From Sipunculus nudus (Eukaryota; Annelida; Sipuncula; Golfingiida; Sipunculidae), in contig CM049308.1 in NCBI GenBank assembly GCA_026874595.1, positions 97,142,624 through 97,206,623 of the forward strand: a stretch of DNA of 64,000 bases. Reading direction: 5' to 3'. Both the position numbers and the translations under genes were made by a program. Below, one piece after another: positions 36,017 to 45,190 of this stretch (the first letter of the stretch is position 1; every line of letters begins with the position of its first letter). A model generated the notes under the pieces. That model made no database searches. It saw only the letters and a list, made by a program, of their open reading frames with translations, and had not been told where the DNA came from.

Positions 36017-39000
36017 GTAAGTCCTATATTTTATATACATTACCTACAGGTAGCACACAGACATATCTGTTCCTGCGGTAACATATTCCATCTCCGGGTT
36101 ATACACGGTTGTTACTTAGTGACTGTACAGTCTACAGGCCCAGGAGTTATGCATCTGCGCAGTGCTTTGTTATGACCCAGTTGTCGCCTGAGGGCACCGA
36201 GCGCGGCCAGACGGGTCGCCCAGGTCGGTTATTGGTTCGTACGCAGCTTCCCTCCCTGGACCTGTTATGTAGCACCATGCAGAGCATGGCCCATTTATTT
36301 AACGGTCAGGTATGTAACTTACAGGATTTTGTTTATAAAACGGCTTATACCCTAGCTTACACGTATAATTAGGCTACTTAATAACTTACAGAGGGGGACT
36401 GATAAGCCGCTAAGGGAGGAAAATATCCATTGTTGGGTGGTTGCAGGTCCGGTCTCATTGAATTCATCCTTTGTGTGTTGCTGGGGAGTCTGTAGTGAAT
36501 GTGGTCGCGTATTGTTAGACCATTGTTCGTTTGGAGCGTATTCAGGGCACACGGTCCGCAGTCAGTCCGCTGAGAGATGTTTATTGTCCCCCCTTGTAAA
36601 CAACCATGCAGGAGAAACTCCAAATAACCCCGTGACATTTTCCGCCCATTGTTTGTATCATGATTGACTTGTATTAATAGCTCTGTCAACCCCCTCGGTC
36701 CAGCTATCGAGTGCAATACCGGTATATATAAAGATAAGCATTGGTATTGCTTATAGATAGGCGTGGAACTGTACAACGACCCGCAGTTATAGCCAGGGGA
36801 TGCGTGTGCATGCAACCAGTTTTGAACTAATTGCAAAGCACTTGTGTGGAATTGAATAACGCTGGCACTCATCAGCACTGCTTCGGCGAGCCAATAATTT
36901 GCTAGCAGCCTGAGCAAAAAGTGTGCATGCACGCGCTCAGAGTGCCCACACCGTGCCGGGCAGAGCGAGTCGTAGCACCCGCTGCAGGAATTGTCACTAT
37001 GTACCAGCAACAATACCCCAGTGCTGTCCAAACCAGCACGGGGTTTTACCACAGCTCTGACCAGCCTCTGTCTTGTCGTTTTCAGTTTTCCGGAGCCGTC
37101 CCGTTCTCGACTAGCACGGCCCCCATGGTGTCCACGCCACTGCTGACCCCGACAACGCTCGCCTCACTGGAACAAACATTCATAGAACTGCAGTCAGTAC
37201 CTTCTGGTACAACGACAGCCCAGAATCTGAGCCGCCAGAGTGGATTTGTACCTCCAGCAGTGGACCAGGCAACCAGCGACTATGGTGACTACGATGATGA
37301 TTCTGACTGGCTACCGACTGAGGCCAAACGTCCGAGGACGGCGCATACATCAGTCATCGTCCAGGCGTCCAGTACCACCGGACGGCGGACAGGACCAAGG
37401 AGGTCCCGTGACGAGAAGGTAAATGTACAATAACAACAGTAAATGTTGTATACGGACAGCACACAGTAACAACAGTAAATATTGTATACGGACAGCAAAC
37501 AATAACAACAGTAAATGTTGTATTCGGACAACATACAATAACAACAGTAAATGTTGTATACGGAAAACATACATTAACAACAGTAAATGTTGTATACGGA
37601 AAACATACAATAACATCAGTAAATGTTGTATACGGAAAACATACAATAACAACGGTAAATGTTGTATCAGACAACATACAATAACAACAGTAAATGTTGT
37701 ATACGGACAGCATACAATAACAACAATAAATGTTGTATACGGACAACATACAATAACAACAGTAAATGTTGTATACGGAAAACATACAATAACAACAGTA
37801 AATGTATACGGACAGCAAACAATAACAACAGTAAATGTTGTATACGGACTGCATACAATAACTACAGTAAATGTTGTATACGGACAACATACAATAACAA
37901 CAGTAAATGTTGTATACGGACAGCATATAATATATATAGCAAAGGTAAATGTTGTATTCAGACAGCATACAATAACAACAGTAAATATTGTATACGGACA
38001 ACATACAATAACAACAATAAATGTTGTATACGAAAAACATACAATGACAACAGCAAATGTTGTATACGGACAGCATAGAATAAAATATTATTTACAGACA
38101 GTATAAAGTAAAAGAGTAAATGTGTTATTCTGACAATATACAATAAACATCATTCAATGATATGTATATACAAAATATAACATCAGTAAATATTATATAC
38201 GGAAGATTTACAATTCCAGCAATAATATACAGATGTATATGTTATACGTACTGTCGTTAATGCACCTGAAGTTTGAGTGCTTGGCTACACTACTTTACGT
38301 TTTATAAATTGATACACCACTATAATTTTTAAATTGACATCACCAGATTATTCCAGATGTAAAAAAAAATTATTTTTACAATAATAAGAAAATAAACAAA
38401 GCTGATTCATGACAGTTAAAGTTACTGGTCAAAGTCGACTCACGAAAAGGGCTTTCGATTGAGAATGCACAGGTTAAACAAGTGACAGGCCTTTTTATTT
38501 ATCATTTATATTTAACAAGTAGGACCCTGTCTGAAGTGTTTTCACAAGTATCCAGCGGTCCCGTCCATCCAAGAGGACTACTGCATTAAAATAGAGGCGG
38601 CCCAACCCCTTACAGCTGTATTTCTAGGCTAGGTAACTTTAAGTTAACCCGCGTGAACCGTTTTCGGACAGGCTGGTAATACGGAGCAGACGACGGTATT
38701 GATTTTCTAGTGTCGGCGTCGTTTGCGCGGTCTGGCCCGATGATCCCACATGCAGTCGTGGCGCCTGCGTCTCGCCTGGCGCTGTATTCCCAGGGGCTAG
38801 GCCCTGGCCTTTATGTTCTGTTTCCATGGTGACAGAAATTGCACTACATCTTGACCTGAAATGGGTTTCAATTACATGCATGTGCGTAGTGGTGGGAAGG
38901 TACATTAAATATTGAAGTCGGCCTTGATCAGCATAGGGCCGAGCCCGCAGACAAAGACCAATTAAATCCACTCCTGATCTTGCTGTGCGATTTCAGCATA

Positions 39001-40009
39001 GAGATATTAATTTCATAAACAATGTCACAACTGCCGGTAAAATAAATAGTATCCAATAAGTACCCATCCAACTTACAATGAGCCTGTGTCATAGAGATGA
39101 TAAGTCTTTTGTTTAGTTCAGTACCCATAACCAAACTGAAGTGAACGAGAATACACTCACACACGCACACACCATCACACACACACACATATATATATAT
39201 ATATGCACGACTAGGACATACACTAATAGTAACAAGACTCTGTTGGATGGCAATATTTCACTTCTCATACCCATTGGCCGGTTGATCAATAATACACCTC
39301 GGTTCTCCCTTTGGACCCTGAAGTTTGTATTTGTTCAGCTGAAGTTGACCCCCTCTTGGTCTGGTTTAATACTTAATGTAACCGTCTGTCTTCGATATTC
39401 TGTCATAGGATACATGATTCTCATCACGTGACATTTCTGTTCCAGCTTAATCCAGAAGAAGAAGAGAAGCGTAAACAAAGAAGAGAGAGAAACAAATTAG
39501 CTGCCGCCAGATGTCGCCAAAGACGCGTCGATCTAACCAACAATCTCATACAAGAAACTGAAGATTTGGAGGAAGAACAAGCCGAACTTCAACAAGACAT
39601 ACAGTCATTGCAACAACAGAAGGAGCAATTGGAATTTCTGTTACAAGCTCATAAGCCGCGCTGTCAAGTGAGTGGGGGCAACCAGGTCAAGATTAAGACG
39701 GAACCGGAAGAGGGCCCCCAGGATCTCGTGATCAAACACCTCCCCCAGGCCATCAAGGCAGAACCTACAGAATCATGCACGTCTCGCCCTACGTCACTTC
39801 CTATCTCGTCCAGTGTTACCGAGGCAACCGGCGTGACCATTAATACGCCGTCAAGTGTTCTGCTAGGCCTGGATAGTATGGTTGATGGTCACACTGGTTT
39901 AACTCCGCTGACTGGCCCGACATGCAGCAGTCAGGTCCACCGGAACTCTACAGACAGTAGCAGCGGAAACGAAAACCTGGCGTCACCAACCAGACTGGTC
40001 TCGCTATGA
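35906..40009 (+). CDS. fos: Fos-family AP-1 bZIP transcription factor (three-exon model, 335 aa)
   Basis: Model: join(35906-36016, 37086-37418, 39446-40009); stop TGA at 40007-40009. All junctions are phase 0 with GT-AG borders. Fos proteins pair with Jun through a leucine zipper and bind TGA(C/G)TCA in the nucleus as an immediate-early response. Residues 149-155 are LNPEEEE, the Fos hallmark before the basic region. The basic region holds [16 protein letters not shown] (160-175). The zipper runs L182, L189, L196, L203, L210, H217, and the Leu series ending in His is the Fos pattern. Two SUMO-type motifs, IKTE (K232) and IKAE (K252), follow. The C-terminus ASPTRLVSL resembles the vertebrate SPTLLAL end. 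ATF3/JDP2 is the main alternative, but the LNPEEEE lead-in and C-terminus favour Fos. The Drosophila orthologue is called kayak. It stands alone among repeats with no neighbouring gene. Confidence 0.92.
36172..36309 (+). CDS. fos: Candidate alternative fos exon 1b (46 aa)
   Basis: Opens with ATG at 36172 ([13 protein letters not shown]...), ends SMAHLFNGQ at CAG|GTATGT (donor GT 36310-36311) and leaves phase 0, so it can join the exon at 37086 in frame. The open frame extends further upstream. Support is only the open frame, the donor and the matching phase. Drosophila kayak is known to use several alternative first exons, which makes this plausible. RNA data would decide. Confidence 0.4.
36725..36733 (+). 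promoter_or_regulatory. fos: Candidate TATA box of an internal fos promoter
   Basis: TATATAAAG, identical to the 9-mer of the upstream promoter. It would start a transcript near 36755 that reads straight into the exon at 37086 through an open frame from ATG 36927 or 36999. A short upstream frame starts at 36800. Confidence 0.35.
36927..37085 (+). CDS. fos: Candidate alternative N-terminal extension (exon 1c) of fos
   Basis: If transcription starts at the internal TATA box, the splice acceptor at 37085 is left without a donor and the frame runs on unspliced. Met36927 begins [10 protein letters not shown] and Met36999 begins [20 protein letters not shown]; both continue in frame into FSGAVPF. 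It gives a 53- or 29-residue N-terminus different from exon 1a. The frame is also compatible with unspliced intron, so confidence is limited. Confidence 0.35.
37086..37418 (+). CDS. fos: fos coding exon 2 (111 aa)
   Basis: Follows a strong pyrimidine tract and TTTTCAG. It encodes a Ser/Thr/Pro-rich region: [14 protein letters not shown], then [16 protein letters not shown], then [10 protein letters not shown], an acidic patch [10 protein letters not shown], and a basic lead-in [13 protein letters not shown]. It ends at GAG AAG|GTAAAT in phase 0, immediately before LNPEEEE. Human FOS has an intron at this same place (recalled, not computed). Confidence 0.85.
37425..38105. repeat. 36-bp minisatellite inside fos intron 2
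   Basis: About 19 units of AATAACAACAGTAAATGTTG-TATACGGACAACATAC. Each unit has the inverted repeat ATGTTGT...ACAACAT around ATACGG, so single strands can fold into hairpins. Because 36 is a multiple of 3, several frames on both strands stay open for 100-240 codons (e.g. [12 protein letters not shown]). These are products of the repeat. Each unit also carries GTAAATGT, identical to the first eight bases of the real intron. Confidence 0.9.
39146..39210. repeat. CA/TA microsatellite in fos intron 2
   Basis: Runs of CACACA followed by TATATATATATATATG, about 240 bp before the last exon. Confidence 0.85.
39446..40009 (+). CDS. fos: fos coding exon 3 (bZIP and C-terminus, 187 aa)
   Basis: Acceptor CTGTTCCAG|CTTAATCCA. 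The whole basic region and zipper lie in this one exon, followed by the SUMO-type motifs and a Ser/Thr-rich C-terminal region ending in TRLVSL and TGA. Human FOS has a further intron inside the zipper (after a 108-bp exon, from memory); it is absent here. Confidence 0.93.
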   Translation, partial: LNPEEEEKRKQRRERNKLAAARCRQRRVDLTNNLIQETEDLEEEQAELQQDIQSLQQQKEQLEFLLQAHKPRCQVSGGNQVKIKTEPEEGPQDLVIKHLPQAIKAEPTESCTSRPTSLPISSSVTEATGVTINTPSSVLLGLDSMVDGHTGLTPLTGPTCSSQVHRNSTDSSSGNENLASPTRLVSL

Positions 40010-40626
40010 TTCTCGCTCTCGTGAGACAGGCCACACTGATTGACATTATGCTAAAAAATACTGCCAGACTGTGAATATGAATTTTAAACCTGCCCTTTTT
40101 GTATAAAAAACAACAAATGATATAAAAATTCTATATATGCATTTTGGACAACTCGCCTTGATAAATTGTATATGCACTGTTATCATTGCTCATTGGACAT
40201 GCAGATTTCGCCAATAGTGGCCATATGTTGATGCAAAGCCTAGTATATATAGCAAAACATGACTTAAATGTGCACAAATGATGACCACACATACGAGTGC
40301 CTGTAACTAGTATAATAATAGTACCTCATTCATTTTGGTAGTGTGTTTTAATGTTCGTGCTGGTCACTTTTAATTTGAGCTAAATGCTGGGCATTATTTC
40401 ATTTCTCATGCTTCTTGCTACTGACGTTACACTTCATGCTTGTGTAATGCCTGGTCATAGGAGATCTGACGTCATCGTGTACATTTCAAATTCACGTAAT
40501 CACAAATCATTTGATCATAAGTGGTGTATAGTCATACGGACAGAGCCAGTGTCTATAGTGGTTGCTCCAAGCGAATGTAAACATTTTTGTGTATTGGAAT
40601 ACTTCCACTTTATTGATGTAAATTGT

Positions 40627-40635
40627 TTATTTATT
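40627..40635 (+). promoter_or_regulatory. fos: AU-rich instability element in the fos 3'UTR
   Basis: TTATTTATT, embedded in TTTATTTATTTTTAT, matches the UUAUUUA(U/A)(U/A) nonamer. Such elements drive rapid decay of vertebrate c-fos mRNA. It lies about 60 bp upstream of the poly(A) signal. Confidence 0.6.
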
Positions 40636-40695
40636 TTTATACCTTGTATTTGTTTATGTATAGATGGAGGCTGCTAACTCGCAGAGACTTTTGTC

Positions 40696-40701
40696 AATAA
40701 A
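40696..40701 (+). promoter_or_regulatory. fos: Poly(A) signal of fos
   Basis: AATAAA, followed within about 30 bp by a GT-rich stretch (TTTGGTTTTTGTGTGTTT, 40720-40738), the usual downstream element. Confidence 0.7.
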
Positions 40702-40794
40702 TTATAGCTTCATACAAAATGTTTGGTTTTTGTGTGTTTAATAATTGAGGGTCAAGAACGTTACCTGTTTTTTACACCCTTTAAACATTTAAAT

Positions 40795-41335
40795 CTCTCT
40801 CTCTCTCTGTTTTTTCGTTCGTTCTTTCTCAGTCTCTCTGTCTCACTCTTTCTCTTCTATTCATGTGTTGTCATCCCTGAGTGCCCCAACCCTCCCCCTG
40901 TTAACCTGCGTCCATGTTCGTCTGACTTTGTCCTACTGTGTGTGTTTGTCCCTCTTTCCCTCTGTCGGTGTTATTCCTTCTCTGTGTCTAATTGTGTGTG
41001 TTGTCCCTCTTTCTGTTTGTCGGTGTTATTCTTTCTCCATGTCCTCATACTGTGTGTTTGTCCCTTTCTGTCTGTTGGTGTTCTTCTTTGTCTATGTCCG
41101 ACTGTGTGTGTTTGTCCCTTTCTGTCCATCGGTGTTATTCTTTCTCTAAGTCCTACTGTGTTTGTTTGTCACTCCGTTTTGTCTGTCGGTGTTATTCTTT
41201 CTCTATGTCATCCTACTGTGTTCTGTTCCTCTCTCTGTCTGCCTTTAGTTTCGTTTAGTCCGTACTGTCTTTTTCTCCGTCTATTTTTGTCTCTCACTTG
41301 CTGCCTGTTATCCTCTGCCCCCCCCCCCCCCCCCG
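40795..41335. repeat. Pyrimidine-rich low-complexity DNA with a ~62-bp tandem repeat and poly-C
   Basis: A TCTCTC tract is followed by about five imperfect units of GTGTGTTTGTCCCTTTCTGT-CTGTCGGTGTTATTCTTTCT (40930-41230), then a poly-C run at about 41318-41335. Open frames of up to 242 codons reflect the lack of A in the sequence (few stops); none shows a domain. Confidence 0.7.
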
Positions 41336-41639
41336 GTCTGGTCTGTCTGAGCCTGTTCGTCATTGCCCCTGTGCGTTTGTCTTACTTCGGGCCTGTTTCA
41401 CAGTCGACGCCTCCAGCCGAGTACTATGACGCCTCCAGCCGAGTAATTTAGTCAGTCCCAAAGTGCAGAATTACTGACCACAATATTTCGAGTAATGAAG
41501 CCCCATAAGGACAGAGCCTTTTTTTCTTGTATACAACATGGGTCCAGTGTGGCAGAACACAGGGTGGGATAGTATAGCGCGGACATTCGTAGGGCAATGA
41601 GGACGCGATATCATACCGATATAAAATATTCGGATTAAA

Positions 41640-42745
41640 ATGAAAACAAATTACGAAGAAAGTCATATGTCTGAATTTGCTTGCTTTAATAACAAGAGAG
41701 ACTTCCAGGGTGAGCTCGAGAAGATGAAAACTTCAAGTAAAATTCTTCCTATTATTATTGAGGATCAGTGCAACGATGATTTTCCAACTTTAATTATCGT
41801 AACTTGTATAACAGTGTCGTGACAGATAATGATGACATAGCTGCATTAGACAACAAACACCCAGAGTGATATCACATTGCAATGAGACCTGAGCTTAGAT
41901 GATGTCAAACAGGCAGCCAAGCTTTCAAAACGCAAAATTCCACTACTGTGTGTACGTCTGTTATAGGATATTTCTCTAAAACTACGTCTCGTGGTTCTAA
42001 TGAATACTGTTGTTTACTAGACGCGTCTGAAGCTTTTGACAAAATTAATTTCGGTAAATTATTTAACCTGTTAAATCGTAGAAATGTACCTGCTATTATA
42101 ATTCGATTGTTGGTTGATATGTGTATGAGAGAGGAAACGTTTCAGATTACTATTCTGTGTCTAATTGATTAAGATAAGTATACGTGGATGATTAAAGAAA
42201 ACTTGATGGGATGTTTTGCTGGAAGTCATTTTGCGGGTGCTGTCATATTTGCTGATGCCGCTACTCGTTTTAAGTCCACCCGGGAATGGATTACAAGAAA
42301 TGATTAAAATTGGCGAAGAATTTTATCAAGAATACAAAGTTACAGAAATGCAAAAACTTTCTGGCGTATTATTCAAATAATATTATAATCGAGTTAAATA
42401 ATATAAAATTAAAATGAAAAAAAATACGTTATTTGGGTGTATATTTGATTGTGACTTAATTGATGACGTAGAAAAAATGAGAAAAAGAAGTGGTTTATAT
42501 TAACAGTTCATAATTCGATGGCGAACTATGGAACTCTTTCAACTGGTTCTTTTAATGTACTAGTTCACATTTCTTGCTTTGTTTTACGCGTGTCAAATGT
42601 GGTGTCTGAATAACAAGTCAATATAGCGAATGTCCACAATGTACAGAATGGCAATACGTACAAAATGTAGACTTCATAGAAATTCTCATAAAGATATTTG
42701 GTACGGGGTTTGTAGCTTTGAACCAATAAACTGATCTACTAAAAA
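41640..42745 (+). pseudogene. Degenerate LINE reverse-transcriptase relic
   Basis: Broken frames on the + strand, in the order expected for a non-LTR reverse transcriptase: LYNSVVTDNDDIAALDNK (about 41800), SLDDVKQAAKLSKRKIP, LLDASEAFDKINFGKLFNLL (about 42017-42075, RT motif A, D-x-x-x-A-F-D), GCFAGSHFAGAVIFADA (about 42210-42260, the catalytic YADD box decayed to FADA), then CDLIDDVEKMRKR and CQMWCLNNKSI (C-terminal part). Several stops and frameshifts separate the blocks. The clade is not determined. The relic stops where another repeat begins at 42751. Confidence 0.75.
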
Positions 42746-42750
42746 TGCGG

Positions 42751-45190
42751 TTTTTAGCTCAGCTGACTTTGAGTCATGCTGGGCTATAGCGATGGGTCTT
42801 TGTCCGTCGTCCTTCCGTCTGTCCGTCCGTCCGTCCGGCAGGGCGTCCGTCCGTTAGCAGGGCACAAATCGTAACCGTAGGAGCTAGGGCCATGATCCCT
42901 ATGCAGTCTTAGAGGTTCTAAAAAGATCTCCTTGCAAACCTGAAATTAGGTCACTGCGACCTATATTCTCGAAGTTATGGGGTGTGTTTGCACTCCCCAG
43001 AAATAATTCTTTTAGCCAAAATTTTCATCCCAAACCTTCCATCTTTCACATACAGCTCACCTACCAACAGGGAAAGAAACATAATTATTTTGAGGTCACA
43101 AGGTCAAAGGTCAAGGTCACAGAACCAACTTCTTTGAAAAGCCTGTGGATGCATTTTAAGCCAAACCTTTCATCCCAATTCTTTGATCTTTCACATATAG
43201 CTCACCTACTAAGTGGGAGAAGAATCCTATAGATGTTGAGGTCACAAGGTCAAAGGTCAGGGTCACAGGATCCACTTCTTTGAAAAGGTTGTGGACACAT
43301 TTCAAGCTAGACCTTTCATTCCAAACCTTTCAGCATTGATATCGCTTCTCTGCCAACAGGGGAAAAGACTTGTTGATTTTGAGGTCAAAGGTCAAGTTCA
43401 CAGCACCCTCTTCTTGCGTGGAGTCATTTTCAGGCAAACTTTTCAGTCTATACTTTCCATCTGTCATATATGGCTTACCTACCAATAGGGGAAGAAGCCT
43501 ATTGATGTTGAGTTCAAAAGGTCAAAGGTCAAGGTCACAATATTGTTCTAAATGCTTGTAAACATATTTCAAGTGAAACTGTTCAACCCAGTCCTTCAGT
43601 CTTTCACATATGCCACATCTATGCATCACTCAATGTGATTCAAACTTCATATTTATGGGTCTTTTTGCATGAAGAAATAACAAATTGATTTTGAGGTCAG
43701 CTGGTCAGGAGGTTAAAGGTTGCAGGTCTAAGTTATTCACTCATTGGTTGCCAGGTAATTACACCCGGCCAGATGTAAGTGGTTAGTAGTTACCCATCAT
43801 TTAGAAGAATCCAGTTGATATGTTGGCAAAAGGCCAAGGTCATAGGTCAGGTCAACTTATTTTGTAGACCATCTCTATTTTTCTTGTATATATAAGCTTG
43901 CACTCCAGCTGGTACATCTCACCGTGTGGCTGTAATTGTGAGTGACACTGGTGACATATGACTCCCTTTTGTATCAGGCTATTAAGTGATAAGGCTGAGT
44001 AATAAGTACCTCGTTACTGCATAACAAAACACTGTTGTTGGAATACTTCAGCCAGGAATTAACACTATGAGAGTATAGTATTAAGGTTTAGCTACTGATT
44101 TATAAGATGATGGGAACATTTTGCATTTTATTTTATGGAATCATAGCAATAAACTTATTTTCCTAGATATCTGAATATTTTTATATAAATCACCACATAT
44201 AAAAGCAAGTGTTTGTTCTCATAATATGTGGATGTGTACTTGATTAAGGATGGCTTTATTTTATTACAAGACTCTTAGTTATGCTTTCTGCATTTCTTTT
44301 CTTTCAGGTTTTGCAGTTTACCAACCCTGCTGACCTCATTGAAAAGCAGAGTGATAATAAAAAATATTGGACCTACACTTTTACATTTGTATATCTATAA
44401 ATCTGATATGAGCGCCTGAACATGCCTTTTGAATTGTTTTGGACATTCATTACTGTAACATCATTTGGAGAATTTGCCCCAAGTTTGGTCTCTTATTGGA
44501 GGATGTGTGATATCAAATGTCAGACTTGTCAGAAATCCATTATGTCTGCCAGTTAGCCACCTTAGAAATCCTTTTTCAGTGCAGTTTCAGTAATTTTCCT
44601 TCAATGTTTGGTCCCACTTAGAGAATGGTTGTTGTCTGATTTCAGACCTGTCAGAAGTCTAAAATGGCCACCAGGCATCCAGCTTTAAATTCCTGTTGAT
44701 CATATTATTTCAAGAACTGTTAAAGTGAAGGCAGTCGGATGTATATTAATGTAATCTTGCAAAGGATTGGGTCAAATCTTTCTTAATAAATATCATCATC
44801 ATATATGAAAGTGCAGTACAGTTGGCTTGTATTGAATAAAAATTCATACAGAAGCACCTGTTTCTCAATAATTCTTGCATGGATTTCCTTGATTTTTTGC
44901 TATATATTTTGATCTTATATTTGCCCTTTGTGGTGTTCCTTTTGAGACTGACAGGTATCAAGTAAGCTATGGGAATAATTCTGGATACCTTAACAATCAT
45001 ACATTTTCCTCAGACCATCAATTCACTGTGTTTTAACCATACATAGGTGATATATATTTCTGTTGTCGTAGAAAATTTCAACAAATTGGCAAATTGGTTC
45101 TTCAAAATTTGACTGGAAGTTGTGAATCTCAACCCATGATGTCGCAGGTCATGTTTGGCAGCTGAGCGTCATGACCCATGGGTCACTTGT
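42751..45190. mobile_element. Uninterrupted copy of the GCTCAGCTG repeat family (element C)
   Basis: From TTTTTAGCTCAGCTGACTTT to CAGCTGAGCGTCATGACCCA-TGGGTCACTTGTT, 2.44 kb. It is collinear with element A (25876-27227 plus 29795-30778) at high identity, and thereby shows the empty site of element B. It contains CCGTCCGTCCGT (about 42815-42850) and two perfect AGGTCAAAGGTCAAGGTCA motifs. There is no transposase frame. It probably inserted into or beside the LINE relic that precedes it. Confidence 0.8.

Larger units (their letters stand above)
36017..37085 (+). other. fos: fos intron 1 (may hold alternative first exons)
   Basis: Bounded by GTAAGT and TTGTCGTTTTCAG. It is 1,069 bp and GC-richer than the surrounding AT-rich DNA. 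It contains candidate exon 1b, a second TATA box and candidate exon 1c, described separately. Confidence 0.75.
37419..39445 (+). other. fos: fos intron 2
   Basis: 2,027 bp, from GTAAATGT to CTGTTCCAG. The first third is a 36-bp minisatellite starting within about 10 bp of the donor. The rest is AT-rich unique sequence plus a CA/TA microsatellite. No other exon is recognised in it. Confidence 0.8.
40010..40720 (+). other. fos: fos 3' untranslated region
   Basis: About 0.7 kb of AT-rich sequence between the stop codon and the first good poly(A) signal. It contains one strong AU-rich nonamer. The short frame at 40384-40677 has no recognisable domain and is taken as UTR. Confidence 0.7.

Noticed and set aside
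37350-38106. Open frames of 100-240 codons on both strands in the fos intron
   Set aside because: They come from the 36-bp repeat, which is open in several frames at once and lies within an intron with good GT-AG borders.
40723-41451. 242-codon + frame after fos (Cys/Leu/Ser-rich)
   Set aside because: Pyrimidine-rich low-complexity DNA has few stops; the frame crosses a tandem repeat and a poly-C run and has no domain.
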